Source: Proteobacteria bacterium UBA1844
GTDB lineage: Bacteria; Pseudomonadota; Gammaproteobacteria; Steroidobacterales; Woeseiaceae
Direction: 5' to 3'
DNA: 46,770 nt
Assembly: GCA_002338615.1 (NCBI GenBank)
Contig: DDIS01000096.1
Location: forward strand, 1 to 46,770
Shown here: positions 26,367 to 35,800 of the stretch, one piece after another
Position numbering within the stretch: the stretch's first letter is position 1
How the letters are laid out: each line of letters starts with the position of its first letter
Translations under genes and position numbers: made by a program
The notes under the pieces: generated by a model
What the model saw: only the letters and a program-made list of their open reading frames with translations
Database searches by the model: none
What the model was told of the DNA's origin: nothing

Positions 26367-27183
26367 TGGCGGCCCTCTGTGCGGCGTGGGCATGGGCTTC
26401 GCGCGCATCCAACTCTCGAGTCGAGTTACCGGTTCGGACGAAGTAGCGTGCCACCTTGCCATCCTGGATGAATATAGGCGTAGCGGATTGTTCGATGACC
26501 AGCCAGCAGACTTGCTTATCCGCCAAGCGCGGAAATTGGCAGTGAATCAGCGTGCATGCATGTGCACCCAGAGTGCTGCGCACCAAATCCATTAAGGCGC
26601 GTTCAAATCCGTCCGTGTTTTTATGCTTCAGTGTCTGACAGTCCGACTCGATCCCGAGTGCGGTGCCTGTGTCGTCTACGCCAATTACCAAACTACCGCC
26701 GCGATGGTTCATTAGGCCGGCTATGGACTTTGCGATAACCTTTTCCAACGCTTTGTTTGAGCGCTTCTCTCTGAGGTCCCAGCGCAATGTCGATTTGAAT
26801 TCCACTCGCTCGCTCTCGCCTGAAGCCACCAGAGCTGGCAAGTTCGCATTGAGTTCACGCTCTAGCCAACGCACATTCCGCTGTTCCGCCTTCAGCGCTT
26901 TGGAGTAGGCTCCGAAAATAAGCCCAAACGTGACCCCGATAAGCGCGAATACCAGGCTCATCGGGACCAACTCATGCCATGCTGCGCTGCGCAGCCGACT
27001 CCCGACGAAGGCCCAAAGGGAATTCGCTGGCGTGGACAGGAGATCATTGAATTCCGCGTAAAAGACGACCGTAGTCAATGGATGCAAGAGCAGAATGCCC
27101 AGCAGCGCGCCGACCGCTACTTGAGCGACTGAAAAGTAGTGATGTCGTAGGTAGCGCTTCATAGCCTGTTTACTCGTCGACAT
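26359..27183 (-). CDS. Membrane-anchored AlbA_2 (Schlafen-like) domain protein
   Basis: The 274-residue protein has two hydrophobic segments (about 18-40 and 68-93), then an amphipathic region. A cytosolic AlbA_2 domain follows (about 119-262), recognised by ESERVEFKSTLRWD, KSIAGLMNHRGGSLVIGVDD and ARYFVRTGNSTREL. This domain appears in Schlafen-like proteins, as the N-terminal domain of some transcriptional regulators and in defence proteins. Tethering to the membrane is unusual. It starts at ATG 27183, overlapping nhaA by 14 bases, with GGGAAA upstream. It lies between nhaA and the mgtC-like gene, so a role in ion homeostasis or stress sensing is suggested by context only. Confidence 0.8.
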   Translation of the reverse strand: MSTSKQAMKRYLRHHYFSVAQVAVGALLGILLLHPLTTVVFYAEFNDLLSTPANSLWAFVGSRLRSAAWHELVPMSLVFALIGVTFGLIFGAYSKALKAEQRNVRWLERELNANLPALVASGESERVEFKSTLRWDLREKRSNKALEKVIAKSIAGLMNHRGGSLVIGVDDTGTALGIESDCQTLKHKNTDGFERALMDLVRSTLGAHACTLIHCQFPRLADKQVCWLVIEQSATPIFIQDGKVARYFVRTGNSTRELDAREAHAHAAQRAANV

Positions 27184-28411
27184 GTGGTTTCCCGCGCGAC
27201 TGCTCGGGCACTTGTGGCAAAACTACGTTCGGTGTTCGATGGCGACAGGCGACGTTCAACACCAGCATGCCCGATATGGCAGAGAGCAGTGAGCCGACGA
27301 CGATACTGAGGTTGGTTGCCAATATTGCACCGGGTTCATCAAAGGCGAGCGCTGCAATAAACAGACTCATGGTGAAACCGACGCCCGCCAACAACGAGAC
27401 CCCGTATATTTGCAGCCAATTGACGCCAGGCGGCAGGCTAGCGATTCCAAGCCACACAGCCACCCGTGCCGATACGAACACGCCCAACTGCTTACCCACG
27501 AACAGGCCTGCCACTACGCCGAGCGACACCGACCCGAACAGCGAGTCGCGGGTAACGCCAGCGAGATCGATGCCGGCGTTGAAGAATGCGAAGATCGGTA
27601 CGACGGCGAACGCGACCCACGGATTCAAGCTGTGCTCGAGTTCCTTGAGGATCTCCCTCCCATCGACTCTCATTGGAATTGCGAACGCGAGTACGACGCC
27701 GGCAAGAGTTGCGTGAACACCGGATTTCAGGACGGCCACCCAGAGGAACGCGCCGAGCAGCACGTAGGCGGCGATGTGCGATACTCGCAGACGATTCAGT
27801 ATGAATGCGCTCACGACACCCAGGGCTGCCAAACCCAACGAGACCGCGCTGAGGGTTTCCGTATAGAAAGCGGCGATCACGATGAGTGTGCCGAAGTCGT
27901 CAAAGATCGCCAGCGCCGTCAAGAAAATTTTGAGTGCGGTAGGTACCCGATCGCCTAACAGCGCGAGAAAAGCTAGCGCCATCACGATATCCGTGGCAGC
28001 GGGAATCGCCCAGCCACGTGCGGCGACCGCATCATCCGCGTTGAATGCCAGGTAAACTGCCGCTGGGACGAGCATGCCACCGATGGCTGCGACGGCCGGC
28101 AATGTCACTTGACGGAGGGACGAAAGCTGACCCTCGAACACCTCGCGCTTGATCTCCAGGCCAATGAGGAAGAAGAAAAAGACCATTAACCCCTCGTTGA
28201 TCCACGCGATCATCGGCTTGGCAAGCACCCATTGGCCTACTTGAATTGACATCGGTGCGTGATGAATGAGTTCGTAATAGTTTGCATAGGGCGAGTTAAC
28301 CCAGGCAAAGGCCAGTAACATGGCGCCAAACATCGCCAATCCGGCACTCTTCGGTGACGACAGGGCCTTTTCAAGGCGAGATGTATTCGATCGATCAGCC
28401 ACCGTGCCCAC
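27170..28411 (-). CDS. nhaA: Na+/H+ antiporter NhaA
   Basis: The 413-residue inner-membrane protein has about 12 hydrophobic segments. The diagnostic region of transmembrane 4-5 is present (AIPAATDIVMALAFLALLGDRVP and ALAIFDDFGTLIVIAAFY), with the paired aspartates in IFDDFG that bind Na+ and protons. It exchanges Na+ or Li+ for protons. Its place in a metal-resistance run is unusual, but sodium antiport could support proton-driven RND pumps or pH balance. It overlaps the AlbA_2 gene and follows the P-type ATPase gene by about 60 bases. Confidence 0.95.
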   Translation of the reverse strand: MGTVADRSNTSRLEKALSSPKSAGLAMFGAMLLAFAWVNSPYANYYELIHHAPMSIQVGQWVLAKPMIAWINEGLMVFFFFLIGLEIKREVFEGQLSSLRQVTLPAVAAIGGMLVPAAVYLAFNADDAVAARGWAIPAATDIVMALAFLALLGDRVPTALKIFLTALAIFDDFGTLIVIAAFYTETLSAVSLGLAALGVVSAFILNRLRVSHIAAYVLLGAFLWVAVLKSGVHATLAGVVLAFAIPMRVDGREILKELEHSLNPWVAFAVVPIFAFFNAGIDLAGVTRDSLFGSVSLGVVAGLFVGKQLGVFVSARVAVWLGIASLPPGVNWLQIYGVSLLAGVGFTMSLFIAALAFDEPGAILATNLSIVVGSLLSAISGMLVLNVACRHRTPNVVLPQVPEQSRGKPHVDE

Positions 28412-28474
28412 CCACTAATCGCATTAACGACCTGTGACAATTTCGAGCGAGTACCCGTTTTCCTGCGACGAAGT

Positions 28475-30889
28475 TCATGGGTTTGCCCGACGATTGTAGG
28501 CCAAGAGTCGCAGGGCGTTAAAAACCACAACAACGGTTGAGCCCTCGTGCATCAGCACCGCGGCGCCGATGCTGAGACCGAACAGCGTAGAGGGCACCAG
28601 GATGGCGACCATGCCAAGACTGAGCCATAAGTTTTGTCGAATGATGCGACTACTGGCACGACTCAAGCCCACCGCAAACGGTAAATGGCGCAAGTCATCC
28701 GCCATTAACGCGACGTCGGCGGTTTCGAGCGCCACATCGGACCCGGCGGCACCCATCGCAATGCCCACCGTGGCGTTGGCCATCGCTGGCGCGTCGTTAA
28801 CACCGTCCCCGACCATCGCCACGTGCGCCTCATTTCGCAGTTGCTTGATCGTGGCCACTTTGTCGTCGGGCATCAGATCACCGCGGGCTTCATCCAACCC
28901 GACCTCTTGGGCGACCGCGTCCGCGACCTTTTGATTGTCGCCGGACATCATGAGCATGCGCCGAATACCCAGCGTTCGAAGTTGTTCGATCACGGCGGCG
29001 GCAGCGGGTCGCGGTGTATCCATCAGCCCAATGACGCCAAGATAGCGTTCTCCCTGGCGAACTATCATGGTCGTGCGTCCGTTGAGTTCGAGTTCCTCAA
29101 CGCGGGCACGAAGATCGTCTGGCAGCGCCGGTCCGTCTATTTCGCTGAACAAATCATCCTTGCCAATGTAAGTCACCTGCCCATCAACCTGTGCCTGCAC
29201 ACCACGGCCCGTGATACTGCGAAGATCGGTGGCTTCAGGAAGCGACGAATCCGCAAGGCGTTCGGTACCGTCGCGCACCACGGCAGCGGCGAGCGGATGG
29301 TCACTCAAGGACTCAACCGCTATTGCGACCCCGAGCAACTCGTTTTCGTCAGTATTGCCAAAGGGCACAATGTCGGTCAGGCGGGGCTTTCCCTCGGTCA
29401 AGGTACCGGTCTTATCAAACGCAATGACGCGCAGGCGGCCCAAGTTCTCAAGTGGCGCTCCCCCCTTGATCAGCACACCGCCGCGCGCAGCTCGAGCAAT
29501 ACCGCTGAGTACCGCGCTTGGTGTGGCAATCGCCAGCGCACAAGGACTTGCCGCAACCAACAAAGCGAACATACGGTAGAAACTTGTGCTCATCTCGGCA
29601 TCGAAGAGAAAACCGAACAAGAGGACCAGCACCGCACCGAATAAAGTGGTGGGGACAAAGAGACGCTCGAAGCGGTCGGTAAACTGTTGCGTGGGCGATT
29701 GATTGGTTTCCGCCTCGCGCACCATGCTGGCAACGCGTGCCAGCGTCGATTCGCTGCTCAGTCGGGCCACGTAGATCTGCAGCGCACCACTGCCGTTGAC
29801 CGATCCCGCAAACACACGACTCGAGGCATCAACGATCTCCGCATTATTCGCGGCTTTGTCGAAATCGGCGACGGGGTGTTTGTCCACCGGTACGCTTTCA
29901 CCGGTAATGGGCGCTTGGTTGATGCTGCTTTCACCCTTGATGACAAAACCGTCGGCCGGCAGGCGCTCGTTGGGGCGCACCAAAATGGTATCGCCAATCG
30001 CTAACGCATCGACCGCTACTTCACTGACGTTACCGTCACGAATCACACTGGCGGTTTCTGGCGCAAGTTCCGCCAAAGCCTCAATGGCGCGCTTAGCGCG
30101 TCCCATCGCATAGGCCTCCAACGCGTGCCCAAGGCCGAACAGAAACAGTAACAACGCGCCCTCCGCCCACTCGCCAAGGATCGCGGCGCCGATCGCCGCC
30201 ACCAGCATCAGCGTATCGATCTCGAAGCGCCGTGCGCGCAAGTGTTCGATCGCTTCGCGAAACGTGAACCAGCCACCGAATAAATAGGCCGCCACGAGCA
30301 AAGATTGCGCCAACCAACTCGGTGCATCGGAGAAGGTCTGGAACCACCAACCGCTGAGGAGTGTTATTCCGCACAGGCCAACAAATACGAGTTCGGTATT
30401 CTCACCAAACACCCCACCGTGCGCATGCGGTGACTCTTCAGGCTCGGTGACTACGCCGGCCAGCTTGTCCAGCGAGCTTCGAACTTGTGCTTCATTTGTG
30501 TGTTCGCGATCGAATTCGATCCGAACGCTACCGTTGGGCGCGACACCGGCCTCCAAAACGCCTGGCATTTCCGACAACCGAGTTTTGAGGCGTCTCGCGC
30601 GGCCCGCCGGCATTGGCGCTATATCAAACACAAGGTGGCCGTACTTGGCTTGCAGTTCGGCGCCGCCTCGATACGCAAACTGGCGAAGGTCCTGCACCGA
30701 AAACGTGGATGGATCGACATGAACGCACAGCCGAACGGGCTTTCCAGCCGGGCGTTCAAGAAGATGGGCCGCATCCACGCCCGTTTTCGCTTCGATCTGA
30801 TCGCGAAGTTTCTGATAACAGGCATCGCTGTCTTGCTGAACTTCAGGTAAGAGCAGGTCTAGATCCAGTTTGATTTTTTTTAACATCAT
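28475..30889 (-). CDS. P1B-4-type heavy-metal-transporting ATPase
   Basis: This 804-residue inner-membrane pump uses ATP to export a divalent cation. The phosphorylation loop is DKTGTLTEG (Asp492), the phosphatase loop TGES (329-332), and HP (SDHPLAA) marks the metal-ATPase nucleotide domain. The transmembrane metal motif is SPC (448-450) rather than CPC, and the last helix has HEGST (from His781). These two define the P1B-4 group (CoaT/CtpD-like: Co, Zn or Fe). The roughly 150-residue N-terminus includes an HMA-like fold (about 85-145) without its Cys pair, where CxxC would be PMPAGRARR. A TTG at 30898 is an alternative start. Confidence 0.93.
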   Translation of the reverse strand: MMLKKIKLDLDLLLPEVQQDSDACYQKLRDQIEAKTGVDAAHLLERPAGKPVRLCVHVDPSTFSVQDLRQFAYRGGAELQAKYGHLVFDIAPMPAGRARRLKTRLSEMPGVLEAGVAPNGSVRIEFDREHTNEAQVRSSLDKLAGVVTEPEESPHAHGGVFGENTELVFVGLCGITLLSGWWFQTFSDAPSWLAQSLLVAAYLFGGWFTFREAIEHLRARRFEIDTLMLVAAIGAAILGEWAEGALLLFLFGLGHALEAYAMGRAKRAIEALAELAPETASVIRDGNVSEVAVDALAIGDTILVRPNERLPADGFVIKGESSINQAPITGESVPVDKHPVADFDKAANNAEIVDASSRVFAGSVNGSGALQIYVARLSSESTLARVASMVREAETNQSPTQQFTDRFERLFVPTTLFGAVLVLLFGFLFDAEMSTSFYRMFALLVAASPCALAIATPSAVLSGIARAARGGVLIKGGAPLENLGRLRVIAFDKTGTLTEGKPRLTDIVPFGNTDENELLGVAIAVESLSDHPLAAAVVRDGTERLADSSLPEATDLRSITGRGVQAQVDGQVTYIGKDDLFSEIDGPALPDDLRARVEELELNGRTTMIVRQGERYLGVIGLMDTPRPAAAAVIEQLRTLGIRRMLMMSGDNQKVADAVAQEVGLDEARGDLMPDDKVATIKQLRNEAHVAMVGDGVNDAPAMANATVGIAMGAAGSDVALETADVALMADDLRHLPFAVGLSRASSRIIRQNLWLSLGMVAILVPSTLFGLSIGAAVLMHEGSTVVVVFNALRLLAYNRRANP

Positions 30890-30922
30890 ATTATCCAAGA
30901 GGTTTGTATTGTGGTTTACGGC

Positions 30923-31411
30923 TCATGGTCGCGGACTTGATTTGCTCGTACAGCGCTCTGCAATCTGTTGGCGCAGCGCAGTCAGCTTCTCCTGTCGCTC
31001 ATCCTCGGTCATACGACGTGGGTTTCCCTCGGCGTCGACGATGAGGAAACGTCGCCCTGGTCGACTTTCGAGCGTCGTTTGCCGCTCTTGAAGGCGCGTG
31101 CAGTCTTGCTGGCGCGCGGCGGCCAGTGCGGCATCGAGTCGTGCCGCCTCACGTCGTTGTTTGCGGGCATCGATACGACGATCGGTCTGTTCATCCATTT
31201 CCGCAAGTCGTTGCTGCAGTTCAGTATCGGTAGGGGGCGCATGTTCGATCGCGATCCTGTCGAACGACTGATCCTCAGGCGCCGTTGCTGAGTAGTGCAC
31301 ATCGCCATCCATTGGATCTGACCAGCGGTACACGACCACGTGGTCGGCGAGGGCCGTTAACGGCACCGCCAGCACAGTCAATAGCCAAGCAAACCGTTTG
31401 CTCGCTGTCAT
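30923..31411 (-). CDS. Exported DUF4124-like protein
   Basis: The 162-residue protein has a signal sequence (AWLLTVLAVPLTALADH). A short YRWSDPMDGDVHYSATAPED domain like that of DUF4124 follows (usual form YKWxDxxGxxHYSDxPP), then a long charged helix rich in Arg, Gln and Glu with a coiled-coil pattern. Two cysteines frame a repeat-like LQERQTTLES. DUF4124 proteins are envelope proteins of unknown function. I start at ATG 31411; the 72-codon upstream extension has no signal-like start. It is 33 bases upstream of the ATPase gene. Confidence 0.75.
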   Translation of the reverse strand: MTASKRFAWLLTVLAVPLTALADHVVVYRWSDPMDGDVHYSATAPEDQSFDRIAIEHAPPTDTELQQRLAEMDEQTDRRIDARKQRREAARLDAALAAARQQDCTRLQERQTTLESRPGRRFLIVDAEGNPRRMTEDERQEKLTALRQQIAERCTSKSSPRP

Positions 31412-31433
31412 TAAAGGCCCGATGAGGGCTTGT

Positions 31434-31856
31434 TTAAGTGACACAATCATCGTGGAGCGCCGGGACTGAATGGTGCCAAATCCGAAGCAAACTGCCGCGT
31501 GGAGGCAGCGCTTCGAACCGATGCGTAAACGGCTTGAATGCCTGCTTCGAGTCTTTGTCCTGTTGTGCTGTTGTGCACACCGTATTTGATCCGTCGGGCA
31601 CGGTGATTGAAATATCGACGTGACCAATCAAACTGTTCGCGTTCATCGGTGTTGCGGAGAACTCACCGCGCAAACTTAGGCCGTCTCGATCTCTCCAGAA
31701 TGCCGCTGAACGGATGTTGGCGGTGTCGTTGGATATAGGCTCTATTCGAACACCTGAGTTATGAATTCGCGTCGGGATATTGCTGCAAGCAGATGTTGTC
31801 AGCACCCCGATCAGCACGAATAGGTAAGTTGTCGCTCTGTTTCTTGTCCTCATCAT
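31434..31856 (-). CDS. Lipoprotein, paralogue family B
   Basis: The 140-residue protein has a lipoprotein signal (YLFVLIGVLTTSAC) and the family blocks NSGVRIEP, SAAFWRDRDGLSLRGEF, GHVDISITVPDGSNTVCTT and LPPRGSLLRIWHH, ending HDDCVT. A conserved cysteine after the GHVD block and one near the end could form a disulfide. It is related to the product at 31970-32386 and the broken copy at 11216-11653. AGAGGAG precedes the ATGATG start at 31856/31853. I recognise no named family; context and envelope location suggest a metal-linked outer-membrane lipoprotein. Confidence 0.78.
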   Translation of the reverse strand: MMRTRNRATTYLFVLIGVLTTSACSNIPTRIHNSGVRIEPISNDTANIRSAAFWRDRDGLSLRGEFSATPMNANSLIGHVDISITVPDGSNTVCTTAQQDKDSKQAFKPFTHRFEALPPRGSLLRIWHHSVPALHDDCVT

Positions 31857-31969
31857 TGGCTCCTCTGGTGCTTCCGAAAACAGCACTCGTAAATTTGCGC
31901 ATTGGCATTGCCGTTTAGCGGCAGCCACTGCCCATCGGTTCCCTTTTTGGTCGTGAGCGCGACATAAAT

Positions 31970-32386
31970 CTAAACTTCACAGCCGTCATGATTGGCGCTG
32001 TCGTGATGTTTAATCTGTACAACGCTTCCGGGCGTTGGTAACACATCAAATCGAATCGAAAATTGCTTTCGAACATCACGAACACCTATTCGTTGGCGTG
32101 TTGTCCTGCACTCGGTGCTCTCGCCATCCGGCGCGGTGATCGCAATGTCGACGTGGCCGCCCATGGGCCCTTTAGTGATTGGCTGTGGCGTAATTTCACC
32201 GCGCAACGCAAAGCCCTTCCGGTCTTCCCAAAAGTTCGCTGACGAAACACGCCCGCTAGACGTTGTCATTCGCTCTATCGTCACCCCCGGCTCACTGACG
32301 TAGCTCGGTACCCAGGCGCACGACGAGACCAGGAACGCGGCTGCGATGACTGCAAATTGCCGTACTGCATGTCGCCGATTCATCAT
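31970..32386 (-). CDS. Lipoprotein, paralogue family C
   Basis: The 138-residue protein has a lipoprotein signal (QFAVIAAAFLVSSC). The shared pattern follows: WVPSYVSEPGVTIE, SSANFWEDRKGFALRGEI, GHVDIAITAPDGESTEC, TTRQRI and LPTPGSVVQIKHH, ending DGC. It is closest to the interrupted copy at 11216-11653, sharing the TTRQR block and a W(V/I)P(S/T)Y start. It lies nine bases after the PII-like gene and just upstream of the second lipoprotein. Function is unknown. Confidence 0.8.
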   Translation of the reverse strand: MMNRRHAVRQFAVIAAAFLVSSCAWVPSYVSEPGVTIERMTTSSGRVSSANFWEDRKGFALRGEITPQPITKGPMGGHVDIAITAPDGESTECRTTRQRIGVRDVRKQFSIRFDVLPTPGSVVQIKHHDSANHDGCEV

Positions 32387-32395
32387 TCGCTCCGG

Positions 32396-32719
32396 TTAGT
32401 TAGTAATCTCAATCACCGATTGGATTTCAGTGATATAAATCCAGCCCGCAGAGGGTTGGCCGGTCTTGGCGTTCTGGCGAATTGCTTGAACAGCCTCGGC
32501 GAGCCTCGATTCGTTATCACACACCAGTTCCAGCTTGACCTCGTTGACGACCTTTTGGCCGATCTCTACCGAGTAGTTCTGCTCCTTGCCGCTGAGCGCT
32601 TGGAGTATTCCTTGCACATCAACCACGGTGATATTCCGAAATCCCGCGGCGTTTAACGCAGTCACAACATCCGCCACTCGGTTCCTGTGAATAAATGCCT
32701 TGACCTCTTTCGCATACAT
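32396..32719 (-). CDS. PII-like signalling protein linked to metal efflux
   Basis: The 107-residue protein has the PII (GlnB-type) trimer fold pattern. It starts KEVKAFIHRNRVADVVTALN, has a T-loop-like region containing NYSVEIGQKVVNEVKLEL, and the B-loop variant TGQPSAGWIYI. Classic PII has TGxxGDGKIFV there, so nucleotide contacts differ. A PII subgroup tied to heavy-metal RND efflux genes is described in the literature, and the position right after an RND pump gene fits that group. It may bind adenine nucleotides or metal and tune the pump. No glutamine synthetase or amtB is nearby. Confidence 0.85.
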   Translation of the reverse strand: MYAKEVKAFIHRNRVADVVTALNAAGFRNITVVDVQGILQALSGKEQNYSVEIGQKVVNEVKLELVCDNESRLAEAVQAIRQNAKTGQPSAGWIYITEIQSVIEITN

Positions 32720-32812
32720 GTCTCGTCTCCTACCTATTCAAAGATGACCCAAGTGCTATTGGGCACCCGGTCGAGTTGCCAATCGCTTTCCTTCGTGGCG
32801 CGATTGAGGGCG

Positions 32813-35800
32813 TCACGCATGCTCGGCCTCCGTTTCAAGTGGGCTCGCGCCGCGCGTTTCCATCCACTCGTAGATCACCGGCAGAAGGATCAAGGTCAGC
32901 AGGGTTGATGTGATGAGACCGCCGACCACAACGGAAGCCAACGGTCGTTGCGTTTCTGCACCGACTCCGGAGGACAGCAACATCGGCACCAGACCAAGGA
33001 TGGCCACACTGGCCGTCATCAACACGGGCCGAAGGCGAAGTTCAGCGCCTTGCCGCACTGCCTCAGCCACACTCAGTCCTTTCTCGCGGAGTTCGTTGAT
33101 GAAACTGACGAGCACAATGCCATTGAGCATCGCGACACCAAACACGGCAATAAAGCCGATGGCTGAAGGCACCGACACGTACTGGCCACTAATGAACAGC
33201 GCAACCAGACCGCCAATGGTGGCGAACGGCACGTTGGCAATAATCAGCGTGGCAAACTTCACCGAGTTAAAGGCGGTGTATAGCAACACGAAGATGAAGA
33301 AGATCGTCAACGGAACGATCACCGACAACCGTGCGAGTGCGCGTTGCTGATTCTCGAACGCGCCACCCCATTCGATCCAATAGCCGGGTGGTAAATCGAT
33401 TTGACGGTCAATGGCCGCATTCGCATCGTTGACGAAGCCATCGACGTCGCGACCGCGCACGTCCATCTGAATTACCGCGTAGCGTTGCAACTGCTCACGA
33501 CGAACGAACGAGTAGCCCTCGGCCACTGTCACCTCGGCGACCGCGGACAACGGCACGATCGCGCCACCGCTGGTTTTAAGCGGTATACGCTCAATCGATT
33601 GCACCGAGGCCTTAGAGGCGTCGTTGAGGCGCGCGGTAATATCGAAGCGGCGTACGCCATCGATCAATGTCGATACCGGCTCATTGCCAATGCCCGTGCG
33701 TACCACCGACAACACGTCATCGGCGTTTAATCCAAAGCGCGCTAATTGGTCGCGTTTCACTTTGATGCGGATTTGTGGTTTGCCAACGTTCGCTTCGAGC
33801 GAAAGGTCAGCTACTCCACCAACGCCAGCAATAACGTCCTTAACCTCTTCGCTCAGCCGATCCAGTTCGGCGAGATCCTCACCGTAGAGTTTGGCGGCGA
33901 GCGTTGCGCGCACACCCGAAATCAATTCCTCGACGCGCATTTGAATAGGCTGCGTGAACGCAACCACCGCTGTCGGTACAACGACCTCGAGCTCTTCGCG
34001 CATCGCCTCGGCGAGCTCGGTAATATCGCGATCGCCGGACCATTCGGACTCGGGGTAGAGCTCGGTGTAGATCTCCATGTAGTTGACGTCAGCGGTCTCA
34101 CCTTTCTCGGCGCGGCCGATCATGGCAACGGTCGTTTTGACTTCGGGAAACTCAGACAACGCGTTCTCGATGTCCTTTGAGATCTTAATGGACTGATCGA
34201 GCGATGCCGAAGGAATCGATGTAACGCGCCACATGATGGAACCTTCCTGTAGCTGCGGCATGAACTCTTTGCCAAGAAACGGAAACAGCGCGAGGCTCAA
34301 CACCAGCATACCGACGGCGCTACCGACCACCACTTTCTTGTTCGTTAACGACCAGGACAGCAGCGGCAAATAACGCGCCTTGATGACACGCACCAGCCAG
34401 GTGTCTCGCTCAGGCTTTGGTTTTAGGATCAACGCGGCCAGTACCGGGATGAGTGTCAGTGTCAATACCAGTGATCCCGCCATGGCGAAGCTAATGTTGA
34501 ATGCCATGGGCTTGAAGAGTTTGCCCTCAAGACCCTCAAGAGCAAACAGCGGCAGAAACACAACGATAATAATCAGGATTGCAAACGCGATCGGATTGGC
34601 GACCTCGCGCGCAGCCTGCAGCACCGCGCTCGTTCGATCGACCGGCTTACCGGAGTACAGGCGCTCGGCCATAATTCGAAACGCGTTTTCGACCATGACG
34701 ACAGCACCATCAACCATCATGCCGATACCGACGGCAAGGCCCGCCAGCGACATAAGATTCGCGGACAGTCCCGCTTCGTTCATGAAAATGAACGCAATCA
34801 ACATGGCCAGAGGCAGCGCGCTGATCACAATGACCGCAGAGCGGAGCTCCCCGAGAAATAAGAACAATACGATCGCGACCAGGATGGAGCCCTCGACCAA
34901 TGCACTGACGGCGGTGCCAACGGCTTTGTCAACAAGATCGGTGCGATCGTAGACCGGTCGCAACGTGACTCCGTCGGGTAGAGATTCATTGAGAATCTCA
35001 ATTTTCTCCTTCACCGAATCAACAACGGCAGCCGCGTTTTCGCCGAGCCGCGACAAGGCCATACCCAGCACGACCTCTTTACCGTCGCGTGTCACCGCAC
35101 CGAAGCGCAAGGAGCCCGCTTGCTCAATGACGGCAATGTCGCGCAGATACACCGGTGTGCCGTCCTCAACCTTCAAGACCATGTCGCCGATGTCGTGCTC
35201 GTTCTCTACCAACCCCAACCCTCGAACGAGATATTGCTCGGAACCGACATCGATGTATTGCCCACCGACTTGTCGGTTATTGGCTTCGATCACCTGCATT
35301 ACATCGGTGAAGGTGAGGTCGTATTTGATAAGGTTTAAGGGATCAATGACGACTTGAAATTGGCGCTCCTGGCCACCCCAAGAGGTCACGTCATCAACAC
35401 CTGGCGCGGTGCGCAGAATCAGGCGCACATTCCAATCGTGCAACGTGCGCAGATCCATGTCGGTGATATCTGCATTGAGTTTTTCATCGGCGCGTTCGAG
35501 CGTGTACCAAAACACCTGGCCCAATCCGGACGTATTGGGTCCCATCTCCGGTGTGCCGTAGCCTTCCGGAATGCGATCACCGACCTCCTGCAAGCGTTCG
35601 CCAACTAAGCGTCGCGCAAAGTAAATGTCCATGTCGTCTTCGAAATAGACCGCAACGTAGGACAAACCAAAGAGACTGACGGAACGAATCTGCTGCACTT
35701 TGGGCAAGCCCGCCATGCTGGATTCAACCGGAAAGGTGAGCAGTTGCTCCACGTCCTCGGCGGCAAGTCCTGGCGACTCGGTGTAGATGTTTACCTGCAC

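Noticed and set aside
33401..35357. Long plus-strand frames opposite the RND pump genes
   Set aside because: Such antisense frames recur opposite all three GC-rich pump genes and show only shadow composition.
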